In this document: in pieces, positions 43,868 to 53,194 of the stretch
How the letters are laid out: each line of letters opens with the position of its first letter
Numbering within the stretch: position 1 is the first letter of the stretch
Source: PALSA-505 sp963762615
Lineage (GTDB): Bacteria > Actinomycetota > Actinomycetes > Streptosporangiales > Streptosporangiaceae
Length of the DNA: 64,000 nt
Assembly (NCBI GenBank): GCA_963762615.1
Contig: CAVXLG010000019.1
Location: forward strand, 49,180 to 113,179
Direction: 5' to 3'
Notes under the pieces: generated by a model
The model's input: the letters and a program-made list of their open reading frames with translations, nothing else
Told to the model about the DNA's origin: nothing
Database searches by the model: none
Translations under genes and position numbers: made by a program

Positions 43868-45082
43868 TTGGCAGGCAGGCGGCTTCCGCGGTGGTCGGAG
43901 TTCCGCCCGCTGCTGCGGGTCGACCGGCCGCCGCTCGATCCCGTCGAGCGGCGCCTGGCCCGCGCGCACACCATTGCCGACCTGCGGGCGATCGCCGCGC
44001 GCCGTCTCCCGCGCGCGGTGTTCGATTACGCCGACGGCGGCGCCGAGCAGGAGGCCAGCCTGCGCCGGGCGCGCAGCAGCTTCGCCCGGGTGGAGTTCCA
44101 TCCCGGGGTGCTGCGCGACGTGAGCAGCACCGACGCCGGCGTCACGGTGCTCGGCGCGCGCTGGCCGCTGCCGTTCGCGCTGGCGCCGACCGGGTTCACC
44201 CGGCTGATGCACCACGAGGGCGAGCGGGCGGCGGCACGCGCCGCGGAGCGGGCCGGCCTGACGTACGCGCTGTCCACGATGGGCACCACCTCGATCGAGG
44301 AGGTGGCTGCCGAGGCACCGGGGGCTCGCAAGTGGTTCCAGCTTTACGTGTGGCGGGACCGCGCCGCCGGCAAGGATCTGATCGAGCGGGCTCGGGCGGC
44401 CGGCTACCAGGCACTGATGCTGACCGCCGACACCCCGGTGGGGGGCGCGAGGATGCGCGATGTGCGCAACGGGCTGACGATTCCTCCCGCCCTCACGCCG
44501 TCCACCGTGCTCGACGCGGCGCGCCGCCCCGGGTGGTGGTTCAACCTGCTCACCACCGAGCCGCTGGCGTTCGCGAGCCTGCACGAGTGGCACGGCACCG
44601 TCGCCGACCTGGTGAACGAGATGTTCGATCCCTCGGTGACCTTCGCCGACATCGAGTGGCTGCGGTCCGTCTGGCCGGGACCGCTGCTGATCAAGGGCAT
44701 CCAGACCGTGGACGATGCCCGGGCCGCGGTGGACCATGGCGCCGACGCGATCGTGGTGTCCACCCACGGCGGACGGCAGCTGGACCGTGCCGCTGCCCCG
44801 CTGGAGGTGCTGCCGCCGATCGTCGACGCGGTCGGCGACCGGGCTGACGTCCTGCTCGACACCGGGATCATGCACGGCGGCGACGTGGTCGCGGCGCTGG
44901 CCTTCGGGGCGAAGGCCTGCCTGGTGGGGCGGGCGTTCCTCTACGGCCTGATGGCCGGCGGCGAGCGCGGCGTGCAGCGCGCGATCGCGATCCTCGCCGC
45001 GGAGGTCACCCGCACGCTGCAGCTGCTGGGTGCCGGTGGTACCGAGGAGCTGAACCGGTCGCACGTGTCGCTGCGCCGCTGA
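43868..45082 (+). CDS. FMN-dependent alpha-hydroxy acid oxidase/dehydrogenase
   Basis: 404 residues of the lactate dehydrogenase/oxidase (LldD/lactate oxidase) family. The FMN barrel begins AVFDYADGGAEQEASLRRAR; the active-site phrase is STHGGRQLDRA with the catalytic His, and DTGIMHGGDVVAALAFGA with GRAFLYGLMAGGE follows. Starts with TTG at 43868; GGGAGGAGG lies at 43852-43860, so the TTG is convincing although an ATG frame exists far upstream. L-lactate or a related 2-hydroxy acid is the likely substrate. Followed 45 bp later by the amidase-like gene. Confidence 0.9.
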   Translation: MAGRRLPRWSEFRPLLRVDRPPLDPVERRLARAHTIADLRAIAARRLPRAVFDYADGGAEQEASLRRARSSFARVEFHPGVLRDVSSTDAGVTVLGARWPLPFALAPTGFTRLMHHEGERAAARAAERAGLTYALSTMGTTSIEEVAAEAPGARKWFQLYVWRDRAAGKDLIERARAAGYQALMLTADTPVGGARMRDVRNGLTIPPALTPSTVLDAARRPGWWFNLLTTEPLAFASLHEWHGTVADLVNEMFDPSVTFADIEWLRSVWPGPLLIKGIQTVDDARAAVDHGADAIVVSTHGGRQLDRAAAPLEVLPPIVDAVGDRADVLLDTGIMHGGDVVAALAFGAKACLVGRAFLYGLMAGGERGVQRAIAILAAEVTRTLQLLGAGGTEELNRSHVSLRR

Positions 45083-45127
45083 CCGCCGGCCGAGGCGACG
45101 CCGCTGAGCAGGAGAGGAAAGCCGCAG

Positions 45128-46129
45128 ATGGAGGTAGTCGAGTTCCGTCCTGAGCGCGAACAGTACGCGTTCACGTTCGGCGGTGCCGCGCCGGTCAGGA
45201 AGGTGACGCCGGGGACGATGCTGAGGCTGTGGACCGAGGACGCGTTCTGCGGCATGCTCCGGCACCCGACGGACATGCCGAGCGCGAAGCTGACCATGCC
45301 GTTCGTCAACCCGCAGACCGGCCCGTTCTACGTCGAGGGCGCCGAGCCTGGAGACACCCTGGCGCTGCATTTCCTGGAGCTGAGCCCGGCGCGGGACTGG
45401 GGTGCGTCCAGCACGATCCCGTTCTTCGGCGGGCTGACGAGCACCGACCGCACCGCGACGCTGCAGGAGCCGCTGGCCGAGCGGACCTGGATCTACCAGG
45501 TGGACCGCGAGCGGCAGACCGTCGCCTTCCAGGCTCAGGCCAGCGACCTGCGGCTGGAGCTGCCGGCCGATCCGATGCTCGGCACGGTCGGCGTGGCGCC
45601 AGCCGCGGGCGAGGTGCGCTCCAGCCTGGTGCCGGACACGTTCGGCGGGAACATGGACAGCCCGGAGATGCGCGCCGGCGCGACCTGCTACCTGGGGGTC
45701 AACGTCGAGGGCGCGCTGTTCTCGGTGGGCGACGGGCACTACCGGCAGGGCGAGGGCGAGGCGTGCGGCACCGCGGTGGAGGGCGCCATGGACGTCACGC
45801 TCGTGGTGGACCTGATCAAGGGCGGTGCGCCGGCCTGGCCCCGGATCGAGACCGACGACTACCTGATGGTCGTGGGGTCGAGCCGCCCGCTCGAGGACGC
45901 CTGGCGGGCGAGCCAGGTCAACATGGTGATGTGGCTCGGCGAACTGCTCGGCCTGGACCGGCTTGACGCCTACCAGCTGCTGTCGCAGGTCAGCGAGGCG
46001 CCGCTGGCCAATGTCGTGGATGCCAACTACAGCGCTGTCACGAAGGTGGCCAAGGCCCTGCTGCCCCGGGCGGACGCGTACCAGGGCGTGCACCGGCACC
46101 TGCGCGCCGCCGCCGCGGCCGGCCGGTAG
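45128..46129 (+). CDS. Acetamidase/formamidase family protein
   Basis: 333 residues of the FmdA/AmdA family: FGGAAPVRKVTPGTML, HPQ-like NPQTGPFYVEGAEPGDTL, GGNMDSPEMRAGATCYLGVNVEGALFSVGDGHYRQGEGE, and a C-terminal MVMWLGELLGLDRLDAYQLLS. The family hydrolyses short amides such as formamide or acetamide. ATG 45128 has GGAGAGG before it. It follows the hydroxy-acid oxidase on the same strand, so a shared catabolic operon is possible but unproved. Confidence 0.9.
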   Translation: MEVVEFRPEREQYAFTFGGAAPVRKVTPGTMLRLWTEDAFCGMLRHPTDMPSAKLTMPFVNPQTGPFYVEGAEPGDTLALHFLELSPARDWGASSTIPFFGGLTSTDRTATLQEPLAERTWIYQVDRERQTVAFQAQASDLRLELPADPMLGTVGVAPAAGEVRSSLVPDTFGGNMDSPEMRAGATCYLGVNVEGALFSVGDGHYRQGEGEACGTAVEGAMDVTLVVDLIKGGAPAWPRIETDDYLMVVGSSRPLEDAWRASQVNMVMWLGELLGLDRLDAYQLLSQVSEAPLANVVDANYSAVTKVAKALLPRADAYQGVHRHLRAAAAAGR

Positions 46130-46182
46130 CGGCGCCGGACAGCCAGCGCGTCACCGGAGGCCATCAAGATTGTGAACGTGCC

Positions 46183-46938
46183 GTGACACCGGGCCAGCCC
46201 GACGCAGACCACAGCCCGCAGCCGAGGGCCCGGACAGCAAACCGCAGACCACGCCGGCGGTGGCTGTGGGCGTCCCTGATCTCGCTCGTGACGCTGCTGA
46301 TACTCGCCGTGGCCGCCGACTTCATCGCGAAGGCCGCGGCGCAAGCCAGGATCGCCTCCGCGATCCAGCAGCAGGGCTTCCCGGCGAAGCCCACGGTGAC
46401 GATCGAGGGCTTCCCGTTCCTCACCCAGGTGGTGAGCCACGACATCGGCCAGATCCGGATCAGTGCCCGGGACGTTCCCGAGGGCAGCCTGCAGATCTCG
46501 GCGGTCAGCGCCGTCCTGGCCGACGTCCATCTCGACAGCGGCTTCAGCGGCGGGACCGTCGGCAGCCTGTCCGGCTCGGCGCTCGTCACCTTCCCGGCCG
46601 TGGCCAGGGTACTGACCTCGCGGATCGGCTCGCTCGGCTCGGTGGTGGGGGCGGGCCTGAAACTATCGGCGGCCGGCCCGGACGAGGTGAAGGCGAGCCT
46701 GAACCTGGTCCTCGCGTCCGGCTCGGCGACCTGGCGGGTCACCCGGCTGAGCGGCAACGAGATCAACGCCAGGCTGGTTGCCGACCAGGGCATCCCGTCG
46801 TCCCTGCGCGGCCCCATCAGCGACTTCACCATCACCATCCCCCGGCTCCCGCTGGGGGTGCAGATCGACGGCGTCAGCGTCACGCCCCGGGGCATCAGGG
46901 GCACTTTCAGCGGTCACGATCTGCCGTTCGGCAGCTGA
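46183..46938 (+). CDS. DUF2993 (LmeA-like) envelope protein
   Basis: 251 residues: a basic N-terminus, one membrane/signal helix (LWASLISLVTLLILAVAADF at about 28-48), then a beta-rich domain with VTIEGFPFLTQVVSHDIGQIRISARDV, the signature of DUF2993, a family including the mycobacterial mannan-processing factor LmeA. It should lie outside the membrane. GTG 46183. The last bases face the convergent YCII gene. Confidence 0.85.
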   Translation: MTPGQPDADHSPQPRARTANRRPRRRWLWASLISLVTLLILAVAADFIAKAAAQARIASAIQQQGFPAKPTVTIEGFPFLTQVVSHDIGQIRISARDVPEGSLQISAVSAVLADVHLDSGFSGGTVGSLSGSALVTFPAVARVLTSRIGSLGSVVGAGLKLSAAGPDEVKASLNLVLASGSATWRVTRLSGNEINARLVADQGIPSSLRGPISDFTITIPRLPLGVQIDGVSVTPRGIRGTFSGHDLPFGS

Positions 46939-46950
46939 CGCCCCGGGAAA

Positions 46951-47295
46951 TCACGACTCCCAGAACGGCCGCACCTCGATCGAGCCGAACCGGGCGACCG
47001 GGTGACTGGCGGCGACCTCGATGGCCTTGGCCAGGTCAGCGCACTCCACGATGTCGAATCCGCCGATCTGCTCCTTGGTCTCCGCGAACGGCCCGTCGGC
47101 GATCAGCGTCTCGCCGTCGCGGACTCGTACCGTCGTTGCGTCGCTCACCGGCCGCAGCTCGTGGCCGTTACGCCGGAGGGCGCCCCGGCCCTCCAGCTCA
47201 TCCAGCCACGTCGTGACCCAGCCCGGCATCGCGGCCCGGTCCTGCGGGCTCAGCTTGATGGCCGGGTCCCGGCAGATCAGCAGCAGGTATCTCAT
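46951..47295 (-). CDS. YCII-related (DGPF) protein
   Basis: 114 residues: MRYLLLICRDP at the start and DGPFAETKEQIGGFDIVE in the middle, the DGPF motif of YCII-domain proteins often linked to ECF sigma factors in actinobacteria. Small cytoplasmic dimeric protein, biochemical role unknown. ATG 47295 is the domain start; an open frame upstream is spurious and contains a 21-bp tandem duplication. Convergent with the DUF2993 gene. Confidence 0.85.
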   Translation of the reverse strand: MRYLLLICRDPAIKLSPQDRAAMPGWVTTWLDELEGRGALRRNGHELRPVSDATTVRVRDGETLIADGPFAETKEQIGGFDIVECADLAKAIEVAASHPVARFGSIEVRPFWES

Positions 47296-47307
47296 CGCTG
47301 CCTCCCT

Positions 47308-47349
47308 TGCTCTCACGCTGACGACGAATGCTCTCACGCTGACGACGAA
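47308..47349. repeat. 21-bp exact tandem duplication upstream of the YCII gene
   Basis: The 21-mer beginning tgctctcacgctgacg occurs at 47308-47328 and again at 47329-47349 with no differences. It is in the 5' region of the YCII gene, where it would change the spacing of promoter elements; no function is evident. Confidence 0.92.
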
Positions 47350-47490
47350 CCGGAGGACCCGAAACGGACAGCCGGGCGGCGGGAGGATCCCGGCGAAGGT
47401 CACCGAGCCATGATCACGACGGATGCCGGGGCGTGCTGGGTTGCTCCGCCGGCATGGTTGACATTGCCGCTGGCAGGGCACACTCTGCTG

Positions 47491-47754
47491 GTGGTGATCG
47501 TCGTCACCCGGGTCGGAGGTGACGGTTCAGTGCTCACCCGCGCCGTGGACACTGCCAGACGGACCGACCCCCGCTGGTGGGATGCCCTGGTCGAGCAGGC
47601 AGCGCTGGGGATTCCGCGGCCGTACCGGGCCCGGCCGGGCGACGCCGTCTACTGCATCCGGGCCGGCGATGACGAGGTTCAGCTCGCCGAGCCGGATCTG
47701 CAGAAGCCGCTGCGAGATCTGGTGATCGCCGTGCTCGCCGAGGGCGACTGCTGA
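47491..47754 (+). CDS. Small emfourin-like protein
   Basis: About 87 residues: VIVVTRVGGDGSVLTRAVDT, WWDALVEQAAL, DAVYCIRAGDDEVQLAE and DLQKPLRDLVIAVLAEGD. The arrangement resembles emfourin (protealysin-inhibitor) family proteins, which are about this long, but the match is from memory. GTG 47491 is the likely start; 47494 is next. No protease gene adjoins. Confidence 0.5.
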   Translation: MVIVVTRVGGDGSVLTRAVDTARRTDPRWWDALVEQAALGIPRPYRARPGDAVYCIRAGDDEVQLAEPDLQKPLRDLVIAVLAEGDC

Positions 47755-47883
47755 GCGGGACGAAATGAAATGGTCAGTATCGCCCATAGCGGGTGACGCG
47801 CGCCGGACCTACAGTCGTCACCATCAGTTGTCCGTGGCCGGCGCTGGAGCCGTCGTGGGTCACCGCGCAAGGGGTGCATCGAG

Positions 47884-48213
47884 ATGACGATTGAGACTGG
47901 ATCGGGACAGGATTCCAGCCCGGCACGCGGAGCCGTGATGACGCGCGGCACCGCTGAGCCGGCGCCGGCGGCGGGACCGGACGCCGGGCAGCGCCGCATG
48001 ATCGTGATCGGAGTCGAACTGACGGCGCTGGTGCGCTATCTGGGCAGCCGCCGGTTCGTGCGGCACGTGATCGTCGGCGTCGTCGGCGCGGCGGCAGCGG
48101 CCAGCCTCGCCCGGGAGAACCAGACTCGCGGCGTCGCGCGCGTGTCCGCCTGGGACAAGGCGCGGCAGGCTCGCGAGGAAGCGGCCCGGGCCCGGCGGCA
48201 CAAGGACGGCTGA
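47884..48213 (+). CDS. Small hypothetical protein
   Basis: 109 residues, Ala-rich, with a weakly hydrophobic stretch (HVIVGVVGAAAAASLA at about 63-78) and a charged helical C-terminus (AWDKARQAREEAARARRHKDG). ATG 47884. No family recognised. Convergent with the broken alpha/beta hydrolase gene. Moderate support from reading-frame length and ordinary composition. Confidence 0.45.
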   Translation: MTIETGSGQDSSPARGAVMTRGTAEPAPAAGPDAGQRRMIVIGVELTALVRYLGSRRFVRHVIVGVVGAAAAASLARENQTRGVARVSAWDKARQAREEAARARRHKDG

Positions 48214-48240
48214 CCCCGGGCTTCCCGCAGCCCCCGGTGA

Positions 48241-48960
48241 TTACCGGCCGGCGGCGCGGACGATGAGCTGGCTCAGGGCACCGGGATCGGCAAACGGCGT
48301 CAGGTGCGCCGCGCCAGGAAGTACCTGCAGGGTTGCCCTGGGCAGCCGCAGGCCATCGCCGACATCGCCGCCGGAGTGGATACCCGGTCGAGTTCGGCCG
48401 CGACCAGCGTGGCCGGGGCCCGGATGGAGGCAGTGCGGGCTGCCCGGTCGTACCGGGCGATGGCATCGAGCGCGGCAGCCCACGCCCGGCGGTCGGCCTG
48501 CTGCAGGCAGCGCCGCGCGTAGCTGACCACCGGGCCGCCCCGGTCAACCTCGGGCGGCGTGAACCACCGGCCGAGCACGGCGTCAGCGTCGACCGGGTCG
48601 CCGCTGCGCAGCCTGGCCGCGGCGGCGGCAAAGGCCGGGAACGGGGTATCGCGGCTGCACAACAGGGTCAGGGTCGCCACGCGCTGGGGGACGAGCAGCG
48701 CGAAGTCGAGCGCCACCTGGCCGCCGAACGAGTGACCGACGACATGCAGGCGGCCCGCCGGCTGGGCTGTCTCGGCCGCCAGCCGGGCCGCCAGGGCATG
48801 CTGCGCGTCGCGGGCATCGCCGTCCGGCGTGACCGCCGGGCGCACGACCGGACCGGATTGCTCCAGGCACGCGGTCACGCCGTCCCAGAATCCCGGGCGT
48901 CAGCGGCGTGCCGTGCAGCAGCAGCCACCCGTCCCGCGGTCGGCTCATGCGCATCCCCAT
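48241..48960 (-). pseudogene. Alpha/beta hydrolase, two frameshifts
   Basis: Three frames must be joined: start region MSRPRDGWLLLHGTPLTPG near 48950, then (after one extra base at about 48890) a middle part with TACLEQSGPVVRP and HVVGHSFGGQVALDFALL (nucleophile Ser elbow), then, after a break near 48370, the end GLRLPRATLQVLPGAAHLTPFADPGALSQL with the catalytic His, stopping at 48241. Together this is one about 235-residue alpha/beta hydrolase. Each break is 1 base, again suggesting decay or sequencing error. Confidence 0.75.
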
Positions 48961-49211
48961 GCCCGGATCGGACGTCAGCCAGACGTCCGAAGCGGCGCTG
49001 GGAGGGACGCGCTGAAATAGCGGCCAGTTCAACGGGGGCCGCCCGGATTTCGTGCGGGTAGTAAACCATGCAGATGTACAAGAGGCTGGAGGACGTCGTC
49101 GCATCGAGCCGCATCAACGCCCGACCCGACCTCTGCGAACTCGCCCCGTCGGCCGGATGGGCGGTCTGTCCGGTCGCGTAGTTCCCCGCCTGATCCCGAT
49201 GGGAGGCAGCC

Positions 49212-50084
49212 ATGACCGCAGAACAGCACCCGCCTGCGCCGGGCCCGATGGGTCCCGCTGGGCCGATGGGCGCCGATGGGCTGCTCGGCCCCGCTGGCCC
49301 GCTGGCCCGCTACGAGAAGAGCTTGATCGACCGGATCACTGATTTCAATGACCCGCGGCAGGAGTGGCGGCGGCTGTTCTCCGAACTGCTTGGCACCTTC
49401 TTCCTGGTGCTGGCGGCGGCTGGCGGGGGGATGATGGGCCACGCCTTCCCGGGAGTGATCAGCCACAGCGCCGCGGTGGTGGCGCCCGCGCTGACGGTGA
49501 TGGCCGTCATCTTGTTCATGGGCAAGATCTCCGGCGCGCACCTGAACCCGGCCGTCAGCATCGCCTTCGCGCTGCGCGGCGACTTCCCGTGGCGCCGGGT
49601 GCCGGGCTACGTCGTCACCCAGCTGGCGGGGGCGACGCTGGCCGCGTTGTTCCTGCGCGCGGTCATCAACGTCTCGGCCAGGTACGGCAGCAACTACCCG
49701 GCGGCCGGCTACTCCGCGGGGGCTGCGTTCTGGATGGAGCTCATCTTGACCGTGGGCCTGGTCAGCGTGATCCTGGGCACCGCGTCGGGCGCCCAGAACG
49801 TCGGAATCATCGGCGCGTTCGGGGTCGGCAGTTACGTCGCGCTGGCCGGCCTGTGGGGCAGCCCGATCTCCGGCGCGTCGATGAACCCGGCCCGCACCTT
49901 CGGCCCCGACCTGGCCTCGGCCACCTTCACCAGCTACTGGGTCTACCTCGCCGGCCCGGTCGCCGGCGCCGTGCTCGCCGTGGGCATCGCCTTCGTGCTG
50001 CGCGGCCGCGGCGGCGACCGATCCGCCGCCGGGGCCGCCCAGGGTGAGCTGTTCACCCAGGCCTACGAGTCCGGCCATTCCTGA
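49212..50084 (+). CDS. Aquaporin/glycerol facilitator (MIP) family protein with collagen-like N-terminus
   Basis: 290 residues. The two channel half-helices are HLNPAVS and MNPARTFGPDL (NPA motifs), separated by the usual six membrane helices. Before them, residues about 11-31 form seven Gly-X-Y triplets (GPMGPAGPMGADGLLGPAGP), a collagen-like stretch uncommon for this family. It conducts water or small neutral solutes. ATG 49212 has GGAGG upstream. A second, broken MIP gene lies at 52.4-53.2 kb. Confidence 0.9.
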   Translation: MTAEQHPPAPGPMGPAGPMGADGLLGPAGPLARYEKSLIDRITDFNDPRQEWRRLFSELLGTFFLVLAAAGGGMMGHAFPGVISHSAAVVAPALTVMAVILFMGKISGAHLNPAVSIAFALRGDFPWRRVPGYVVTQLAGATLAALFLRAVINVSARYGSNYPAAGYSAGAAFWMELILTVGLVSVILGTASGAQNVGIIGAFGVGSYVALAGLWGSPISGASMNPARTFGPDLASATFTSYWVYLAGPVAGAVLAVGIAFVLRGRGGDRSAAGAAQGELFTQAYESGHS

Positions 50085-50235
50085 GGATCCCGATCGCGGC
50101 GGGTGGCGTATCACCCCTGCGAGGTGCTGTGCTGTCGGCGGCCCGGCGGGATGCTGTCTGCAAGCCGGCCGGCTTGGGTCACACGGGTGGCCTGGCGGGG
50201 GTCGGCCACCCGGACGCAGAAATGAGGCAGACAGC

Positions 50236-50368
50236 ATGGCAATCGGGCCTGTGCAGCTCATCGTGCTGGGGTTCAGTCACCCCTGATTTCCACGGTGAGA
50301 TCATCGCCGAGCTGGAGCGGCTCCGTGAGAGCGGCACGGTGCGCGTGGCCATGCTGCCGCTGGCATGA
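50236..50368 (+). pseudogene. Remnant of a DUF6325-type protein
   Basis: From ATG 50236 the peptide MAIGPVQLIVLGFSH is followed, after a frame change near 50282, by DFHGEIIAELERLRESGTVRV, the conserved start of DUF6325-like proteins. It then stops early (50368), so only about 40 of some 150 residues remain. Recognised from its motif. Confidence 0.55.
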
Positions 50369-50443
50369 TCAAGCCAAACGTCCTCACCATCGCGGGACGC
50401 TTCACGATGCGGCGTGCGCGCGTGGCCATGCTTCAATTGCCAC

Positions 50444-50998
50444 ATGGTGGTGGTTTTCGGCTTCGGGCCGGGCAAGCAGGAAGACCTGGGCGAGGTCGCG
50501 CCGGGCGTCTGCCCGAATTGCCACAACCAGGGGTTCCTGCACCACGTTCGGTCGAAGAAGTCGGTGCGCCTGTACTTCGTGCCCGTCGTGCCCTACGGTA
50601 CCGACGACTACCTGGTGTGTCCCACCTGCAGCCGTGGTCTTCAGATCAGTGACGCACAACTGCCGTACATACGTTCGATGTCCAATGCGACCGAGTCGTT
50701 TCGGGCGGGGCGACTCACTGAAGCCCAGTACATGGCGCAGGTCGAGCGGTTCTGGCGTCGGCTAGGAATGAATCCCGCAGGCCAGCAGCTCTTGACGCCA
50801 GCCAGCCCCGCTGCCTCCGCGCCCGCCCGGCCAGCCACTGCCGTTAACTCAGCCGCCCCTGCCCAGCCCCCGGTTCTGGCAGATGACGAGACGTCGTGGA
50901 TATCGCAATTGCGAAAGCTCGCACAGCTACACAACCAGGGCGTGCTTTCCGACGTCCACTACGAGGCAGCCAAGCGACGCATTCTCGAACAGAAGTAA
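50444..50998 (+). CDS. Zinc-ribbon protein with SHOCT-like C-terminus
   Basis: 184 residues. VFGFGPGKQEDLGEV opens it, and two CxxC pairs (CPNC at about 27, CPTC at about 66) form a zinc ribbon; VRLYFVPVVPYGTDDYLVC lies between them. A Pro/Ala-rich linker follows, and the C-terminal about 30 residues (ISQLRKLAQLHNQGVLSD) look like the short SHOCT helix pair. The cellular role of this family is unknown. ATG 50444 was chosen as the domain start; it has no clear ribosome site. Confidence 0.75.
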   Translation: MVVVFGFGPGKQEDLGEVAPGVCPNCHNQGFLHHVRSKKSVRLYFVPVVPYGTDDYLVCPTCSRGLQISDAQLPYIRSMSNATESFRAGRLTEAQYMAQVERFWRRLGMNPAGQQLLTPASPAASAPARPATAVNSAAPAQPPVLADDETSWISQLRKLAQLHNQGVLSDVHYEAAKRRILEQK

Positions 50999-51365
50999 CA
51001 GCGTCTGCCGCCTATGTCACGCGGCATCATTTGCTGGCCCGGCCGCCGGGTCAACTGACAGTTCATGAGCCGAGCGAGGCCGGGCGCCCCGCAGCGCTGC
51101 TTCCGGGCGGTGACACGGCGGCTGCGTGCCACCGTGCTCGGGCCGCAGGGCGGTGGTACGACCCGTCGGCGGGCATCCGATGCGTTCCGGCAGGGTTCGC
51201 TGTCATCGTAGTGCGGTGACCGTCCCGGTCATGCGGGCCAACTCGGCCGCTGAACTGAGCGAAGCGACCTCGATTGTCGGCGAGTCAACCCGGGCTGCTT
51301 ACCTCGACGGCGAGGCATGGCTGGTCAAGGGGCGCGACGGATGAGCCTGCGCTCGGGCACCTGGG

Positions 51366-51477
51366 GAATCGCCAGCGCCACCGGCGCCATCCGGATCAGT
51401 GTCAGGCTGAGCACGGCATACAGCGCCGTCTGCCAGGTCAGGCTCCCAAACGCCGGGACGAGCGGGGCAGCGGCAAC
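51366..51477 (-). pseudogene. Fragment of a cation/proton antiporter
   Basis: In the minus frame the peptide LVPAFGSLTWQTALYAVLSL and then TLIRMAPVALA matches the penultimate helix of NhaP-type Na+/H+ antiporters. Neither the rest of the gene nor the following conserved WFGPRG-type segment is present. It lies in the 486-bp gap between the zinc-ribbon and peroxiredoxin genes; the rest of that gap holds nothing I recognise. Confidence 0.5.
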
Positions 51478-51484
51478 CGATGCG

Positions 51485-52087
51485 CTATGGCTCGTAAGAC
51501 GTGGGCGCCGACTTCGGGGAATGCTGGTCCCATCCGTGAAACTTCGAGTAGTCGTCGGCATCCCAGGCCTCGCGCAGTCCCGGGGTGCTCAGGTCCCAGT
51601 CCGGGCGGACCTCGGCGGTGGCGGCGCGCAGGTCGCGCCACAGGTCATAGAACGACGGGCGGCCCCAGAACCAGTAGCCGTTGTAAACGCTGTGGATGAC
51701 CAGCCCCGGCTTGAGCACGAGGGTGTGCGGGATCATCGGGTCGTGCTCGGGATCGGTGTACTCCTGGATGTCCAGATCCTTCTGGACAATCCGCCCAGGG
51801 TCGGACAGGAAAGGCCACTGGGCGCCGACCGAGTTGCGGAACTCCTGCAACGTGTGATGGTCGTCGGTGGCGATCGTGGCTATCTGCGTATAAGCCACCG
51901 CGATCTCCGGGTAGTGCTCGGCCAGCTCCAGATGCTGCCGGTGCTCTTTGGGGCAGTAGTTGCCGCGCGCGAGCGTCAGGATCATCGGGTCCCCGCCCTG
52001 CAGCTCGCTCAGCTTGCGGACGGTGCTGGTGTGGTCGGGCAGCGCATAATCGGGGAAGGTGCCGCCGGGGACGATGTCGGAACGCAC
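51485..52087 (-). CDS. Peroxiredoxin (AhpC/TSA)-like redoxin family protein
   Basis: 200 residues of the thioredoxin-like redoxin fold: GTFPDYALPDHTSTVRKLSE, LARGNYCPKEHRQHLELAEHYPEI with one conserved Cys, and WPFLSDPGRIVQKDL (a typical peroxiredoxin/SCO segment). The family reduces peroxides or acts in thiol exchange. GTG 52087 follows GAGGCGG. It lies downstream of the broken aquaporin and fumarase on the same strand. Confidence 0.8.
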   Translation of the reverse strand: MRSDIVPGGTFPDYALPDHTSTVRKLSELQGGDPMILTLARGNYCPKEHRQHLELAEHYPEIAVAYTQIATIATDDHHTLQEFRNSVGAQWPFLSDPGRIVQKDLDIQEYTDPEHDPMIPHTLVLKPGLVIHSVYNGYWFWGRPSFYDLWRDLRAATAEVRPDWDLSTPGLREAWDADDYSKFHGWDQHSPKSAPTSYEP

Positions 52088-52361
52088 GAGATGACCGCCT
52101 CTCCGTTGGGCGCGGTGCCCCCTGGACGGTGCTCATGCCTGTACTTCCGCCTCGCCAGGAAGCCTCAACCGCCACGCAAGCCCCGAACGGCTCGCGGACC
52201 GGCCGCACGATTGCCGAGGACGGTCGCCTGCCCAGGGCCGCCCATAGGTGACAACCCTCAGCAGGGAGGTCCTACCGGGCGCTTCGCGGCAAGCTTACCG
52301 TGCGGCAGCAGGCAACGTTGGTCCGGGTACTGACCGCCCTGGCAGCCACCCCGGCCCTCCG

Positions 52362-53193
52362 TCAGGTGGCGCGTTCGAGGGGGGTCCCCTCGGAAGCCGC
52401 GGCCTCCTGGGCTCTGGCCGGGCCGCGTAGCACGTACGCCACGCCCACCGCGACGACCGCGCCGGCCACGGGCCCGATCAGGTACACCCACCAGGTTGAA
52501 CAGGTTGCCGATGGCCACGTCGGGCCCGAAGCTCCGGGCCGGATTCATGGAGGCGCCCTCGAACGGGCCGCCCATGGTGCCCCAGGCCAGGATGTAGGCG
52601 CCGACGGCCAGCGGGACGAACGGCCCGTTGAGCTTCGGCCCGTTGGCCAGGTTGAGGATCATCAGCACCAGCCCGAAGGTGATGATCGCCTCGAACCCGG
52701 CCGCCTGCCAGGACTGGCCCGGCTTGGGCATGGTGGCCGCCAGGTTCCCTTCCGGGCCGAAGAACGCGCGGGCGAGCAGCGACCCGCACACCGCGGCCGC
52801 GAACTGGACCACCCAGTAGACGCCGGCCATCACCGGGCCCATGTCCCGCCGCAGCGCGAACGCCAGGGTGGTGGCCGGGTTGAAGTGGGCGGAGATGTCG
52901 CCGAGGAAGTAGACCGCTACCACCAGCCACAGCGCCGAGACGAGGGAGAGCACCAGCACGGTCTGCCAGGGCTGGAGGGCGTGGCCGCCGTAGCGGGCCA
53001 GGACGGCCGCGCCGCCGGACAGGATGAACGTCAGCCCGGACATGCCGATGAACTCGGCCAGCAGCCGCCGCAGCCGGTGGTCGGGGTTGGCCCAGTCGGC
53101 CCAGCCCCGCTGGCCGCCCACCGACGCGATCAGCGCCGCCCGGCCGACCGGCATCTCGCGGCCGTTCGGCTGCCCTCCCTGCAGGGATGTCAT
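52362..53193 (-). pseudogene. Second MIP-family aquaporin, frameshifted near the C-terminus
   Basis: The frame from ATG 53193 gives five membrane helices with HFNPATTLAFALR and MNPARSFGPDVAIGNL (NPA motifs). At about 52490 the frame shifts; the following WVYLIGPVAGAVVAVGVAYVL, expected for the last helix, is in another frame ending at 52362. Unshifted, a spurious tail runs to 52258. It begins one base after the fumarase stop, so it shares that operon. Confidence 0.82.
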
Positions 53194-53194
53194 C

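Noticed and set aside
42244..44847. An 867-residue plus-strand frame
   Set aside because: It is antisense to the DUF72-polymerase gene and then out of frame with the hydroxy-acid oxidase; no domains.
51222..51344. Short plus-strand frame VTVPVMRANSAAELS...
   Set aside because: No recognised domain and poor support; it lies in a region of gene debris.
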